From Lacrimispora indolis DSM 755 (lineage in GTDB: Bacteria; Bacillota; Clostridia; Lachnospirales; Lachnospiraceae): DNA of 64,000 bases. The stretch covers positions 2,170,001 through 2,234,000 of the forward strand of contig NZ_AZUI01000001.1 of assembly GCF_000526995.1 (NCBI RefSeq), written 5' to 3'. A program made the position numbers and the translations under genes. The notes under the pieces were generated by a model. The model searched no databases, was not told the origin of the DNA, and was given only the letters and a program-made list of their open reading frames with translations. Positions 25,518 to 35,811 of this stretch are shown piece after piece (position 1 is the first letter of the stretch; every line of letters starts with the position of its first letter).

Positions 25518-26519
25518 TTATGGTGTTTCAATCCTTTTGCTTTTAATCGTTTTATAAATGGCATTGCCGCACTCTGCAAATGAGCACAGGACAGCAATTA
25601 AGAGAAGTATCATAGCAGGATTTATTCCCCATAGGAACGGACCGGAAGACACCCAGAGGTTTGCCTTCATAAACCCTTTGAACTCTTCGCTTAAAATGTC
25701 CGGGCGGGCAAGAAGATAAATCAGGGCAGATACACTTACTATATTGCTCAGAATGACTGTACAGCATACAGGAACCGTCCAACGGCGGTCTTTTATCTTG
25801 ATAATGCATTCCCCGGCTCCAAACAGGGCCATAACTATGATCGGGGGAATGGAGCTTTCCAAAAATCCGGGACTGAATAAGGTACGTACCTGTGTGCTGC
25901 CGTGCTGGATCATAAATGCAATGGGCACTGTCCCGCTGCATATGAGGATTGCTGCGGCTGCAAACACAACGACAAGTACCAGCTCTGCAATACTGTCGGA
26001 CAAAGAGATGGGGTATTTGCTGGGGGGAAGCACTTCCGGTAAATCCTCCACCTTCCAGTTTGTGCTTTCAGAATTTTTATTCCCGGTTCTTTCGGCAATC
26101 ACAAAGCCTATTGTTGTCCATGCAAGAGCCTGGAAAGCTGCAGACAGACCTGCTGAGATCCCCGTTGAAAGCGCCTTGCTTATATTTATCATTCCATCTC
26201 TTATGGAACCGGTGGAACCCACGATTATGCCGATCACCATACCCACTACACCGGCCAGGGGTAAAACCCATTTTAATACGCTGATATATTCATCATAAAT
26301 GCCGGGAGATATTAAATACCTGGGGTTTTTCCGGTATTTCCCCGCCAGGAATGCGGGGGCTCCCAGCTTATATAAAACCGACTTTATCTCGTTTTCATTT
26401 GCATCCTCCGGAAGCATATCGTAAATATTGGCCGTCAGCTCTTTGCTTATTTCCTCCCGTTCTTTTTCAGGCAGCCGTCGGGTCACATCATACACATAGC
26501 GTTCAATGTAATCACTCAT
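25518..26519 (-). CDS. HAAS-domain membrane protein paired with a PadR regulator
   Basis: The 333-residue protein opens with a cytoplasmic alpha-helical HAAS-type domain (YIERYVYDVTRRLPEKEREE, then ISKELTANIYDML; about 1-75). Several membrane helices follow, beginning LKWVLPLAGVVGMVIGIIVG. Genes of this type are almost always adjacent to a PadR-family regulator, as here, where the two reading frames overlap by eight bases. The role is not established; an envelope sensor or anti-sigma-like partner has been suggested for relatives. It has no obvious transporter or enzyme motif. Confidence 0.75.
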   Translation of the reverse strand: MSDYIERYVYDVTRRLPEKEREEISKELTANIYDMLPEDANENEIKSVLYKLGAPAFLAGKYRKNPRYLISPGIYDEYISVLKWVLPLAGVVGMVIGIIVGSTGSIRDGMINISKALSTGISAGLSAAFQALAWTTIGFVIAERTGNKNSESTNWKVEDLPEVLPPSKYPISLSDSIAELVLVVVFAAAAILICSGTVPIAFMIQHGSTQVRTLFSPGFLESSIPPIIVMALFGAGECIIKIKDRRWTVPVCCTVILSNIVSVSALIYLLARPDILSEEFKGFMKANLWVSSGPFLWGINPAMILLLIAVLCSFAECGNAIYKTIKSKRIETP

Positions 26520-26859
26520 TGTGCTCCTCCTTTCCTATAATGGATTCAAAACTTTCCTGCATTCTTCTCCATTCCGAAATCAAATCCTTATATATCGTTT
26601 TCCCTTTTTCATTGATAATGTAGTACTTTCTGGGTCTGCTTTCGCTGGTGTCCCAGTCGCTGACAAGCAGGCCCTGGCTTTCCAGCCGGCGCAATAGCGG
26701 ATACAACGTGTTGGCTTCAATGTCTATATGCTTTCCCTGCATCTCCTGAAGCAGGGCGTAGCCATAATGTGATTGATGAAGACATCCCAACACCGCCAGT
26801 GTTAAGCTGCCGCGGCGCAGCTCTGTAATATAGCTCTGAAACTGTTCATTTTCCGTCAT
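26512..26859 (-). CDS. PadR-family transcriptional regulator
   Basis: The 115-residue protein carries a PadR winged helix: ELRRGSLTLAVLGCLHQSHY then GYALLQEM (about 9-40), NTLYPLLRRLESQGLLVSDW (about 50-69) and RKYYIINEKGK in the wing. The C-terminus is a short dimerisation helix. The length is that of the small PadR-s2 class. It overlaps and is translated before the HAAS membrane gene. A perfect inverted repeat lies just upstream, so autoregulation of the pair is likely. Confidence 0.9.
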   Translation of the reverse strand: MTENEQFQSYITELRRGSLTLAVLGCLHQSHYGYALLQEMQGKHIDIEANTLYPLLRRLESQGLLVSDWDTSESRPRKYYIINEKGKTIYKDLISEWRRMQESFESIIGKEEHNE

Positions 26860-26879
26860 AATATCACCTCAGCCTTATT

Positions 26880-26900
26880 ATATTGTGTGATACACAATAT
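26880..26900 (-). promoter_or_regulatory. PadR operator (perfect inverted repeat)
   Basis: ATATTGTGT and ACACAATAT flank a GAT spacer, twenty bases upstream of the PadR start codon. TGTGT-ACACA arms with AT-rich flanks fit known PadR boxes. It would overlap the promoter of the padR-HAAS pair. Confidence 0.6.
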
Positions 26901-27002
26901 TGTCAATATCAATTTATTGTAAATTTAAACCATTTATTCTTCCGTTCATTCTCCAGTTGTGCAAAACCAGGGTATTGGAGAGGGGAGGATCAAGCCGGAG
27001 GG

Positions 27003-27022
27003 TTCTTGACAACTTCTTGACA
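27003..27022 (+). promoter_or_regulatory. Direct repeats upstream of kdpFABC (candidate KdpE site)
   Basis: TTCTTGACA occurs at 27003-27011 and again at 27014-27022, eleven bases apart and so on the same helix face. They lie about 45 bases upstream of a TATGAT (27064-27069) with no good -35, the arrangement expected for an activator such as KdpE. Confidence 0.4.
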
Positions 27023-27086
27023 CATCTCCTTTCCATTTTAACACTGTCTTGATTTTTTCTTTGATATGATTGTGGTCACAAGGGAT

Positions 27087-27123
27087 CCTGCTGTAATGCT
27101 CCGGAAATGAAGCCGGCAGCAGG
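27087..27123 (+). other. Hairpin in the kdp leader
   Basis: CCTGCTG (27087-27093) pairs with CAGCAGG (27117-27123), and inner GC-CCGG/CCGGC pairs extend it. No T-run follows, so it is not a terminator. It may protect or modulate the leader; it does not resemble the c-di-AMP (ydaO) riboswitch. Confidence 0.4.
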
Positions 27124-27153
27124 AGAAAAATAAAATGATCAGGAGATGAAATC

Positions 27154-27243
27154 ATGGGAGTTATTTTAACGCTGGTAAGCATTATCGGTGTTTCACTGTT
27201 AATTTATTTATTTTACGTACTGTTTCGAGGTGACCGTTTATGA
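27154..27243 (+). CDS. kdpF: KdpF, small subunit of the K+-transporting ATPase
   Basis: The 29-residue, single-helix peptide ([20 protein letters not shown], then a basic end) sits exactly where kdpF lies in kdp operons and its stop overlaps the kdpA ATG (ATGA). KdpF stabilises the KdpABC complex. AGGAGATG precedes the start. Confidence 0.85.
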   Translation: MGVILTLVSIIGVSLLIYLFYVLFRGDRL

Positions 27244-28925
27244 ACTATATGGTGATGCAGGATCTGTTTTATATTGCAGTTTTAATTGGATTGTCCATTC
27301 CCCTGGGAATCTATATATACAGGGTGATGACAGGGCAAAAAGTGTTTCTTACCCCTGTCATTGGTCCTGTGGAACGGGAGATCTATAAGCTTATGGGCAC
27401 TGCCCCTGAGGAAGAAATGAATGCGTGGAAGTATACGCTTTCTGTCTTTTTATTCAGCGGGGCCGGTTTTATTTTTCTTTTCCTCTTACTCATGCTCCAG
27501 GGGACACTGCCCTTTAATCCGGAAGGGCTGAGAGGAACCAGCTGGCACCTGGCCTTTAACACGGCTGCAAGCTTTGTTACCAATACCAACTGGCAGGCAT
27601 ACTCCGGTGAGTCCACCCTGTCCTACTTTACCCAGTTTTCCGGCCTTGCCGTCCAGAACTTCGTTTCAGCGGCAACGGGAATCGCGGTCCTTTTTGCTTT
27701 GATCAGGGGATTTGCCCTGAAACAGAAAAAGACCATCGGCAACTTTTGGGCGGATCTGGTGAGAGCCACCCTCTACATCCTCCTCCCTCTTTCCTTTGTG
27801 GCAGCCCTGCTCCTTGTCTCCCAGGGCGTGGTGCAGACCTTTGGTCAATACAAAGATGTTGCCATGCTGGAAAGCGGGGCTTTGCAGACGATTCCCTTAG
27901 GCCCTGCGGCAAGCCAGATCGCCATCAAGCAGCTTGGGACAAACGGGGGCGGATTCTTTGGGGCGAACTCTGCATTTCCCCTTGAGAATCCCACGGCTTT
28001 TTCGAACATGATACAGTCCTTATCCATCCTGCTGATTCCTGCAGCCCTTTGCGTAAGCTTTGGAAAGGCGGTAAAAGACGGCAGGCAGGGGCGGTCGGTT
28101 TATATCACCATGATGATTTTCCTCACGGCTGCCCTGGCAGCAGCAACTGCCAGCGAGCAGTTTACAGGTCCTGTATTTAAACAGGTGGCAGCTTCCGGCA
28201 GCATGGAAGGCAAGGAAGTGATACACGGCGTAGGCGCTTCCTCCTTATGGGCAGTCATTACCACCGCAGCATCAAACGGTTCCGTAAACGCCATGCATGA
28301 CAGCCTCACTCCCCTTGGAGGAATGGTTTCCATGTTCCTCATGCAGCTGGGTGAAATCGTATTCGGCGGCGTGGGAAGCGGACTTTACGGGATGCTCGCT
28401 TTTGTACTCCTCACCGTATTTATTGCGGGTCTGATGGTCGGCAGGACGCCGGAGTATCTGGGGAAAAAGGTAGACCCCTTTGATATGAAAATGGTGTGCC
28501 TGATCGTCCTGGTTCCTCCGCTTCTGACCCTTTTGGGAACTTCTGCCGCGGTATTAGCGCCTGAGGCCCGGTCATGGCTGACCAATTCAGGAGCCCATGG
28601 ATTTTCGGAAATTTTATATGCCTTTTCATCCATGGCAAATAACAACGGCAGCTCCTTTGGAGGTTTTCAGGGGAATACCGTATTTACCAATGTATCAGGC
28701 GGGGTCATTATGCTGATGGTCCGCTTTATTCCCATGACGGCAGTTATTTTCCTTGCAGGGAATATGGCGCAGAAAAAGGCAGTTGCCGTCAGTGAAGGGA
28801 CGCTGTCCACCAGCAATACCGTATTTGTCGGGCTGTTGATCGGAGTGATCCTCATCATAGGCGCCTTAAGCTTTTTGCCGGCCCTGGCCCTTGGCCCGAT
28901 TGCTGATTTTTTAACAATCCAGTGA
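27240..28925 (+). CDS. kdpA: K+-transporting ATPase subunit KdpA
   Basis: KdpA is the K+-selective channel-like subunit of the high-affinity Kdp pump. The 561 residues contain the four filter repeats, including [31 protein letters not shown] and [13 protein letters not shown], with about ten membrane helices. The length is standard. It is translationally coupled to kdpF and followed by kdpB after a short gap. Expression is expected under K+ limitation through KdpDE, encoded downstream. Confidence 0.96.
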   Translation: MNYMVMQDLFYIAVLIGLSIPLGIYIYRVMTGQKVFLTPVIGPVEREIYKLMGTAPEEEMNAWKYTLSVFLFSGAGFIFLFLLLMLQGTLPFNPEGLRGTSWHLAFNTAASFVTNTNWQAYSGESTLSYFTQFSGLAVQNFVSAATGIAVLFALIRGFALKQKKTIGNFWADLVRATLYILLPLSFVAALLLVSQGVVQTFGQYKDVAMLESGALQTIPLGPAASQIAIKQLGTNGGGFFGANSAFPLENPTAFSNMIQSLSILLIPAALCVSFGKAVKDGRQGRSVYITMMIFLTAALAAATASEQFTGPVFKQVAASGSMEGKEVIHGVGASSLWAVITTAASNGSVNAMHDSLTPLGGMVSMFLMQLGEIVFGGVGSGLYGMLAFVLLTVFIAGLMVGRTPEYLGKKVDPFDMKMVCLIVLVPPLLTLLGTSAAVLAPEARSWLTNSGAHGFSEILYAFSSMANNNGSSFGGFQGNTVFTNVSGGVIMLMVRFIPMTAVIFLAGNMAQKKAVAVSEGTLSTSNTVFVGLLIGVILIIGALSFLPALALGPIADFLTIQ

Positions 28926-28940
28926 TAGAAGGTGATTGAA

Positions 28941-30998
28941 ATGGAAAAAAAGAGTATTGATAAAAGCATCTTTTATGATGCGCTGAAACAGTCCTTTGTA
29001 AAGCTGTCTCCCCGTGTGCAGGTGAAAAATCCTGTCATGCTGGTAGTTTATATAGGCGGGGTCCTGACCGGGGTTTTATATTTTCTTTCCTTTGCAGGGC
29101 TTAAGGATGAAAATTCCGGTTATACCTTAACCATATCGTTGATTTTATGGTTTACCGTGTTGTTTGCCAACTTTGCAGAGGCCATTGCAGAAGGGCGGGG
29201 GCGGGCCCAGGCAGACAGCCTTCGCAGCGCTAAAAAGGATGTAAAAGCGAAAAAGCTGAGCTCTCCCGCCAATACGGACGATTATACGGAAGTCCTTTCC
29301 AACACATTAAAGAAGGGCGATGTCGTATATGTAAAGGCCGGTGAGCAGATCCCAATGGATGGAGAAGTGATCGATGGGGCTGCCTCTGTGGACGAAAGTG
29401 CCATTACCGGAGAATCGGCGCCGGTCATCCGGGAATCAGGCGGGGACAGGAGCGCGGTCACAGGGGGAACCACCCTGGTGTCCGACTGGCTGGTCATTGA
29501 GGTGACGGCAGAGGCAGGAGAAAGCTTCCTGGATAAAATGATTTCCATGGTAGAGGGCGCATCCAGAAAGAAAACGCCCAATGAAGTGGCTCTGCAGATC
29601 TTGCTCATAACCCTTACCATTATCTTTCTGGTGGTAACGGCAGCTCTTCGGCCCTTTACCGGCTTTGCGAGCCTTCAGGCAGGGGGCGGTTCCGCCATTT
29701 CCATCACCAATGTCATAGCACTTTTGGTATGCCTTGCTCCTACCACCATAGGTGCTCTTCTTTCCTCCATCGGAATTGCCGGCATGAGCCGCTTAAATCA
29801 GGCCAATGTTCTGGCAATGAGCGGGCGTGCCATTGAAGCCGCCGGAGATGTGGATGTGCTGCTGCTTGACAAGACCGGGACCATTACCCTGGGAAACCGT
29901 CAGGCCAGCGAATTTCTCCCGGTCGGAACCGTTACGGAGCGGGAGCTTGCTGATGCGGCTCAGCTTTCATCCCTTGCGGACCAGACGGCAGAAGGCAGAA
30001 GCATTGTGGTACTGGCAAAGGAACGGTTTGGAATACGGGGCAGAGAGCTTTCAGCCCTGGGCGCGGCCTTTGTGGCGTTTACGGCAAAGACCAGGATGAG
30101 CGGCATTGACTACCAGGGCAATGAGATAAGAAAGGGCGCCGCCGATACCATCAAAGCATATGTGCTGGAAAAGGGCGGCAGATACCCTGAGGAATGTGAG
30201 AAGCTTGTAAAGCATGTTGCTGAGGCAGGAGGCACCCCTCTTGTGGTGGCAAAAAACCATCAGGTGATGGGAGTGGTTTATTTAAAGGACATCGTAAAAA
30301 ACGGCGTAAAGGAACGCTTTGAGGATCTGCGGAAAATGGGCATCAAAACCGTTATGATCACCGGCGACAATCCCATGACTGCGGCGGCTATCGCTGCGGA
30401 AGCGGGAGTTGACGATTTTCTGGCAGAGGCAACGCCGGAAGCAAAGCTGGCCCTTATCCGCGATTATCAGGCAAAAGGCCATCTGGTGGCCATGACAGGT
30501 GACGGTACAAACGATGCTCCTGCCCTGGCCCAGGCAGATGTAGCGGTGGCCATGAACACAGGGACCCAGGCCGCAAAGGAGGCGGGAAACATGGTGGATC
30601 TAGATTCCAGCCCAACCAAGCTCATTGATATTGTCCGGATCGGCAAACAGCTTTTAATGACAAGAGGTTCTTTGACCACCTTTAGCGTGGCAAATGATGT
30701 GGCAAAGTATTTTGCCATTATTCCGGTGCTGTTCTTTGGTATTTACCCCCAGCTTTCGGCCCTGAATTTTATGGGGCTGACCAGCGCCAAAAGCGCCATG
30801 CTTTCCGCGATCATTTACAACGGGCTGATCATTATTGCCCTGATTCCTCTGGCTCTTAAGGGGGTAAAGTACCGGGAACTGCCTGCTGAAAAGCTTCTGA
30901 AACGGAACCTGCTGGTCTATGGCCTGGGCGGGATCTGCGCACCGTTTCTTGCAATCAAACTGATTGACATGATTCTGACCGCGTGCGGTCTTGCATAA
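28941..30998 (+). CDS. kdpB: K+-transporting P-type ATPase subunit KdpB
   Basis: KdpB hydrolyses ATP to drive K+ uptake through KdpA. The 685-residue product has the P-ATPase motifs ITGESAPV, the phosphorylated Asp in [13 protein letters not shown] (about residue 308), KTRMSG in the nucleotide domain, [10 protein letters not shown] and [17 protein letters not shown]. It has the short P1A topology. The ATG at 28941 is eight bases after AGAAGG; an upstream in-frame GTG at 28932 is less well placed. Confidence 0.96.
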   Translation: MEKKSIDKSIFYDALKQSFVKLSPRVQVKNPVMLVVYIGGVLTGVLYFLSFAGLKDENSGYTLTISLILWFTVLFANFAEAIAEGRGRAQADSLRSAKKDVKAKKLSSPANTDDYTEVLSNTLKKGDVVYVKAGEQIPMDGEVIDGAASVDESAITGESAPVIRESGGDRSAVTGGTTLVSDWLVIEVTAEAGESFLDKMISMVEGASRKKTPNEVALQILLITLTIIFLVVTAALRPFTGFASLQAGGGSAISITNVIALLVCLAPTTIGALLSSIGIAGMSRLNQANVLAMSGRAIEAAGDVDVLLLDKTGTITLGNRQASEFLPVGTVTERELADAAQLSSLADQTAEGRSIVVLAKERFGIRGRELSALGAAFVAFTAKTRMSGIDYQGNEIRKGAADTIKAYVLEKGGRYPEECEKLVKHVAEAGGTPLVVAKNHQVMGVVYLKDIVKNGVKERFEDLRKMGIKTVMITGDNPMTAAAIAAEAGVDDFLAEATPEAKLALIRDYQAKGHLVAMTGDGTNDAPALAQADVAVAMNTGTQAAKEAGNMVDLDSSPTKLIDIVRIGKQLLMTRGSLTTFSVANDVAKYFAIIPVLFFGIYPQLSALNFMGLTSAKSAMLSAIIYNGLIIIALIPLALKGVKYRELPAEKLLKRNLLVYGLGGICAPFLAIKLIDMILTACGLA

Positions 30999-31012
30999 GG
31001 GAGATGGAGACT

Positions 31013-31588
31013 ATGAAAATCATGAAATTATTCAGAGCCGCGGCCGTATGCTTTGGCATCATGACCATATTGTGCGGCATCGTTTATACGGCAGCCGTTA
31101 CGGGAGCTGCCCAGCTGTTATTTCCGGATCAGGCCAACGGCAGCATGATCGTTGTCACCCAAAAAGACGGGTCTCAAAAAGAGTATGGATCGGAGTGGAT
31201 CGCTCAGGAATTTACAAAACCTCAATACCTGATAGGAAGGCCGTCAGGCGTGTCAAACCTCTCCCCTGTGGGAAAAGAACAGCAGGAGCTTGTTTCGGAG
31301 CGTATCAGCCGGTGGCATTCCTTTGACCCGGATAATAAGGCGGATATCCCCATGGACTTGGTTACAGCCTCAGGCAGCGGCGTTGACCCTCATATTTCCC
31401 CTGATGCGGCGGAATACCAGGTAGCAAGGATCGCGGCTGCCAGGAATATAACAGAAGATCAGGTGAGAAGCATTATCAGGACTTATACAAAAGGCCGTTT
31501 CCTGGGATTCATAGGCCAGCCGGCGGTCAATGTCTTACAGGTCAATTTAGCGCTTGATGGTTTGCTGAAACCGGAAAAAGTGGTATGA
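31013..31588 (+). CDS. kdpC: K+-transporting ATPase subunit KdpC
   Basis: KdpC is a one-helix subunit that helps KdpB bind ATP and completes the complex. The 191 residues have an N-terminal membrane segment, a GSQKEYGSEWIAQEF region, and the signature TASGSGVDPHISPDAAEYQV. The length is normal. ATG 31013 follows GGAG; upstream in-frame codons at 30983 and 31004 overlap kdpB or crowd the ribosome site. Confidence 0.94.
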   Translation: MKIMKLFRAAAVCFGIMTILCGIVYTAAVTGAAQLLFPDQANGSMIVVTQKDGSQKEYGSEWIAQEFTKPQYLIGRPSGVSNLSPVGKEQQELVSERISRWHSFDPDNKADIPMDLVTASGSGVDPHISPDAAEYQVARIAAARNITEDQVRSIIRTYTKGRFLGFIGQPAVNVLQVNLALDGLLKPEKVV

Positions 31589-31614
31589 TATGGGAATATA
31601 AAGGTGGTGGATGA

Positions 31615-34308
31615 ATGGAACCATTGGATCACAGACCTGACCCTGACGCGATTTTAGAAGATATTTTGGTGCGTCGGGATCAAAGGCCGGGAAGATTAAA
31701 GATATTTTTTGGGTATGCTGCCGGAGTGGGAAAGACTTATGCAATGCTTGACGATGCCCATGACCGGTTAACAAGCGGGATCGACGTTCTGGTGGGGTAT
31801 ATTGAACCCCATACCCGTCCTGAGACCATGCAGAAGCTGCATGGTCTTCCGGTCCTTCCCCCGAAAACAGTATCATACCGGACCATGGAGCTAAAGGAGT
31901 TTGACCTGGATAAAGCTCTGGAGCGAAAGCCGGAGCTGATCCTTGTGGATGAACTGGCTCACACCAATGCAGAAGGCGGCCGGAATAAAAAGCGTTATCA
32001 GGACATTGAAGAGCTGTTGGGAGCAGGAATCGATGTTTATACAACGGTGAATGTCCAGCATATGGAAAGCCTCAATGATATGATTGAAAACATTACAAAG
32101 GTCAGGGTCCGGGAAACCGTGCCGGATTACATTTTTGACCGTGCTGAAAAGATTGAGCTGGTGGATCTTGCGCCGGACGAACTGCTGCGCCGTCTGGAAG
32201 AGGGGAAAATATACCGTCCTGAACGGGCGGAGGCTGCCGTCCAGAACTTTTTTACCCAGGAAAATCTACGGCTTTTGCGGGAAATTGCCCTCCGCTGTGC
32301 CGCGGACAAGATCAGCCTGGAAAATCAGAATGAGCGGAGCCTGTCTGATAAAATGGCAAATACCAAGCTGCTTGTCTGCATCGGTGCTTCTCCTTCATCG
32401 GCAAAATGCATCCGGTGGACAGCCCGGGCGGCGGAAGCCTTCCATGCAAGCTGGACCGCGTTGTATGTGGAGGATATAGGGAATGAGGATCTCACTGCGG
32501 AACAGCAGAAAACCCTTCGGTCCAACTTAGACCTGGCGGAAAAGCTGGGGGCAGAGACCGTCAACCTTACCGGCCATGATATTGCCGTTACCGTATCGGA
32601 ATATGCAAAGCTTTCCGGAATCACAAATATTGTGGTGGGAAAAAGCAGAAATAAAAAGACACTTAAAAACCTGTTTGATATGGATTTTGAAGACAAGCTC
32701 ATCTCTCTTTTGCCAAACATTGAGATTCATATTATACCGGGAAATACAGGCAGGCGAAGCTATAAAAAGCCCAAAAAAGGAGTAAGGTTTGAAACGTTCC
32801 ATTTTTCCTGGGGGGATGCCATAAAAACCTTCTCCATTCTGGTGGCTGCCACTCTGCTGTCTTATGGAATCCGCAGGCTTGACATTATGAACCAGAATAT
32901 TATTATGGTTTATATTTTTTCCGTTCTGCTGGTTTCCCGTATGACAGAAGGGTATTGGTACGGAATCATTGCTTCAGTAATCAGCGTGCTGACCTTTAAC
33001 TTCTTTTTTACGGAACCCTATTTCACCTTTAATGCCATCCAGACCGGTTATCCCCTCACCTTTGCGATCATGCTTTTAGTGGCCCTGATCACCAGTGCCC
33101 TTACCGTGCGCATTAAGGCAGAAGCCCGGCTTGCCGTAAGGAGGGAACACCGCACGGAAATTCTGTATGAGATCAACAAAAGGCTTCTTGCCACCAGGGG
33201 CCTTGACCGGATCGTGGCACTTACAAATGATTACGTTGTCAAGCTGTTCGGACGTTCCATAATCTTTTTCACCGTTGACCCTGAACAGGGAGAGGACGGG
33301 GAAGTGGCCCAGGCATCGGATGACCTGGGTGCCTCTGTCTTAAACTCTGCCGATGAAAAAGCAGTCGCCCACTGGGTGTTCTTAAACCAGAAGCGGGCAG
33401 GAGCGGGAACTGATACCCTTATGGGAGCGGCGGCGTTTTATATGCCGGTGATCTCACAGGGAAAGGTTCTTGCCGTCTGGGGAGTTTCCTGCAAAAATGG
33501 AACCCTTGATCACAGCACCCGCCTGTTTTTGCGCATGATCGCTTCCCAGGTGGCAATGGCCTTAGAGCGGCAGCAGCTTTCTGATGAACAGCGAAACATC
33601 ATGGTGGAATCGGAAAAGGAGAAGATGCGGAGCACCCTTTTGCGGGCCATCTCCCATGACCTTCGCACTCCCCTTGCAGGTATCCTGGGAGCCAGCTCTG
33701 CCATCCGTGAAAACGGGAAAACGCTTGACGAGAATACCCGGGACAGTCTGGTGGCCAACATACAGGAGGAATCCCAGTGGCTCATACGCATGGTAGAAAA
33801 TCTCCTTTCCGTGACACGGATCAACGAGGACGCTTCCAATCTTACCAAAAGTCAGGAGGCAGCCGAGGAGGTTATCGGAGAAGCTGTCAGCCGGGTCAAA
33901 AGGAGATTTCCTCAAGCCCGGATCCTTGTCCATGTCCCTGAGGAATTCTTAGAGGTACCAATGGATGGGACCCTGATCGTGCAGGTGCTCATAAACCTTC
34001 TTGAAAATGCCATAAAATACTCTCCGGGGGATTCTCCCGTTGAGGTTTGCCTGGAGAAAGAAGGAGCATGGGCCAGATTCCAGGTGCTGGACAGGGGGAG
34101 GGGGATTCCCAATGAAGATCTTCCCCATTTATTTACAGGCTATAGGCCCAGTGAAAGCAAAAGTGCCGATTCCTCCAGAGGAATGGGGATCGGCCTGTCC
34201 ATCTGCAAGACCATAGTAAGTGCCCATCAGGGAAGCTTAGAAGCGGAAAACAGAAAAGACGGAGGAACAATATTCCGCTTTACCCTGCCTTTGAAAGGAA
34301 GTGAATGA
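31615..34308 (+). CDS. kdpD: Sensor histidine kinase KdpD
   Basis: KdpD senses K+ limitation and phosphorylates KdpE. The 897-residue protein is the full-length type: the N-terminal KdpD domain has Walker A GYAAGVGKT at residues 33-41 and VDELAHTNAEG, and a Usp domain spans about 245-370. Four closely spaced membrane helices lie at about 405-500, then a GAF-like domain, the H-box AISHDLRTPLAGILG, and an ATPase domain with NLLENAIKYS and GMGIGLSICK. kdpE overlaps its stop. GAGGTGGATGA-type spacing supports the chosen ATG. Confidence 0.95.
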   Translation: MEPLDHRPDPDAILEDILVRRDQRPGRLKIFFGYAAGVGKTYAMLDDAHDRLTSGIDVLVGYIEPHTRPETMQKLHGLPVLPPKTVSYRTMELKEFDLDKALERKPELILVDELAHTNAEGGRNKKRYQDIEELLGAGIDVYTTVNVQHMESLNDMIENITKVRVRETVPDYIFDRAEKIELVDLAPDELLRRLEEGKIYRPERAEAAVQNFFTQENLRLLREIALRCAADKISLENQNERSLSDKMANTKLLVCIGASPSSAKCIRWTARAAEAFHASWTALYVEDIGNEDLTAEQQKTLRSNLDLAEKLGAETVNLTGHDIAVTVSEYAKLSGITNIVVGKSRNKKTLKNLFDMDFEDKLISLLPNIEIHIIPGNTGRRSYKKPKKGVRFETFHFSWGDAIKTFSILVAATLLSYGIRRLDIMNQNIIMVYIFSVLLVSRMTEGYWYGIIASVISVLTFNFFFTEPYFTFNAIQTGYPLTFAIMLLVALITSALTVRIKAEARLAVRREHRTEILYEINKRLLATRGLDRIVALTNDYVVKLFGRSIIFFTVDPEQGEDGEVAQASDDLGASVLNSADEKAVAHWVFLNQKRAGAGTDTLMGAAAFYMPVISQGKVLAVWGVSCKNGTLDHSTRLFLRMIASQVAMALERQQLSDEQRNIMVESEKEKMRSTLLRAISHDLRTPLAGILGASSAIRENGKTLDENTRDSLVANIQEESQWLIRMVENLLSVTRINEDASNLTKSQEAAEEVIGEAVSRVKRRFPQARILVHVPEEFLEVPMDGTLIVQVLINLLENAIKYSPGDSPVEVCLEKEGAWARFQVLDRGRGIPNEDLPHLFTGYRPSESKSADSSRGMGIGLSICKTIVSAHQGSLEAENRKDGGTIFRFTLPLKGSE

Positions 34309-35030
34309 ATATGGATATGAAACCAATGGTATTGATCATTGAGGATGAGGAGGCCATCTGCAATTTTATCTCTGCCATTCTTACCTCAAACGGTTATCAG
34401 GTGGTGAAAGCCAAAACAGGGAGGGAAGGGCTTTCCCTGTTCACCTCCCATGTTCCTGATATCATCCTTCTGGACTTAGGCCTGCCGGACATTGACGGAA
34501 CAGAGATACTGAAAACCATACGCCAATGGTCTAAAACCCCTGTGATCGTTGTCTCTGCCCGGGGCCATGAGCGGGAAAAGGTGGCTGCCCTTGATTTTGG
34601 CGCTGATGATTATATTGTGAAGCCATTTGGAACCTGGGAACTCCTGGCCAGGATAAGGACAGCAATGCGGCACAGCCCCCAGACGGCCGGAGCGGAAGCT
34701 TCAGGAGAAGAAAAGGTCATCATCGGAAATCTGGAGATCGATTACAGCAAACGGGCGGTATACAAAGCCGGAGAAAAAATCCATTTAACGCCCATAGAAT
34801 ATAAGCTGTTGGTTTTACTGTCCCAAAATGCGGGCAAGGTTCTCACCCACGATTTTATCATACGGGAAATATGGGGAGTCTATACGGATGAAAGCCATAC
34901 CCTTCGTGTCAACATGGCTAACATACGGAGAAAGATAGAGACAAATCCCGGAGAGCCTCAGTACATCCTTACGGAAATGGGTGTGGGATACCGGATGGCG
35001 GAAGAAGTAACGGAAATGCGGGAAGAATGA
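34305..35030 (+). CDS. kdpE: Response regulator KdpE (OmpR family)
   Basis: The 241-residue regulator has a receiver domain with acidic pocket IEDEE, phospho-Asp in DIILLDLGLPD (about residue 57), Thr/Ser switch VVSARG and Lys in VKPF. It ends in a winged-helix DNA-binding domain (LTPIEYKLLVLLSQNAGKVL, then HTLRVNMANIRRKIE). Its ATG overlaps the kdpD stop. It should bind upstream of kdpF, where paired TTCTTGACA repeats are seen. Confidence 0.95.
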   Translation: MNMDMKPMVLIIEDEEAICNFISAILTSNGYQVVKAKTGREGLSLFTSHVPDIILLDLGLPDIDGTEILKTIRQWSKTPVIVVSARGHEREKVAALDFGADDYIVKPFGTWELLARIRTAMRHSPQTAGAEASGEEKVIIGNLEIDYSKRAVYKAGEKIHLTPIEYKLLVLLSQNAGKVLTHDFIIREIWGVYTDESHTLRVNMANIRRKIETNPGEPQYILTEMGVGYRMAEEVTEMREE

Positions 35031-35031
35031 T

Positions 35032-35078
35032 AAAAGCCGGAGGAGAAGGCATTTGATTGCCTCTTCTTCGGCTTTTTG
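35032..35078 (+). terminator. Terminator of the kdp operon
   Basis: AAAAGCCGGAGGAGAAGGCA pairs with TGCCTCTTCTTCGGCTTTTT; the stem starts right after the kdpE stop and ends in a T-run. A residues on the 5' side allow it to serve the converging luxS gene too. Confidence 0.88.
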
Positions 35079-35136
35079 CGGATAAACGGTTTCCTCATTT
35101 TTTCCTTAAGCGGGGATTGTATGGGGAAAGAAGCCG

Positions 35137-35619
35137 TCAGTTCTGAGGATAAAGCAGCTGGTCGTCATCGATCCCATACAGCACGGAATTAAGGAATTTT
35201 CCAGCCCAATATCGTGCCATCCCTAAATTCATGTCAAGGTAATTCCCGCAGTCCCTGGCAGAAGCGCCTGGAACTTCCTCTTCAAAGTCCCGGATGAATT
35301 CGTACATTTCTGTAATCAGCGGAACAATGTCTCTGGACTTGTAATCCCCGGACAGCAGAAGGTAAAAGCCGGTGCGGCAGCCCATGGGGCCAAAGTAAAG
35401 GACCCGGGAAGCAAAGGTTTCGTGGTTGCGCAGGAAGGTGGCCCCCAGATGCTCAATGGTATGAATTTCGGCTGTATTCATGACAGGCTCAAAGTTGGGG
35501 CGGGTCATGCGGATATCGAAAGTGGTGATGACAGAGTCCCCGGCCTGGTCCTTGCGGGAGACATAGATGCCTGGAAGAAGTTTTAAGTGGTTGATGGTAA
35601 AGCTGGTTATTTTTTCCAT
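35137..35619 (-). CDS. luxS: S-ribosylhomocysteine lyase LuxS
   Basis: LuxS splits S-ribosylhomocysteine to homocysteine and the AI-2 precursor, in the activated-methyl cycle and in quorum signalling. The 160-residue product has the metal-binding HTIEH (about residue 53), FGPMGCRTGFYL with the catalytic Cys, and ARDCGNYLD with the third metal ligand. The length is right. The second ATG (35619) is ten bases from AAAGGA; the first (35628) is one base away and unlikely. It stands alone; no SAM riboswitch was seen upstream. Confidence 0.95.
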   Translation of the reverse strand: MEKITSFTINHLKLLPGIYVSRKDQAGDSVITTFDIRMTRPNFEPVMNTAEIHTIEHLGATFLRNHETFASRVLYFGPMGCRTGFYLLLSGDYKSRDIVPLITEMYEFIRDFEEEVPGASARDCGNYLDMNLGMARYWAGKFLNSVLYGIDDDQLLYPQN

Positions 35620-35811
35620 GGTTATCATGTCCTTTCTGAGAATGGTTTTATGGGGTTCATAGTTTTTTTCTTTCTATTGCTAAAATTATAATAAAAAAAA
35701 CAGCTCCCTGCAAGAGAAAACGTTTCGGCCGGTTATAAAATCGCCTCCCGGATTATCCTTCGGTCTTAGAATAAAATTCCCTTCCTGTCTCATACCATAG
35801 TATAGGTTATC

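Noticed and set aside
26940..27153. c-di-AMP (ydaO) riboswitch upstream of kdp
   Set aside because: The region is too short and lacks the conserved core. It contains direct repeats and one hairpin only.
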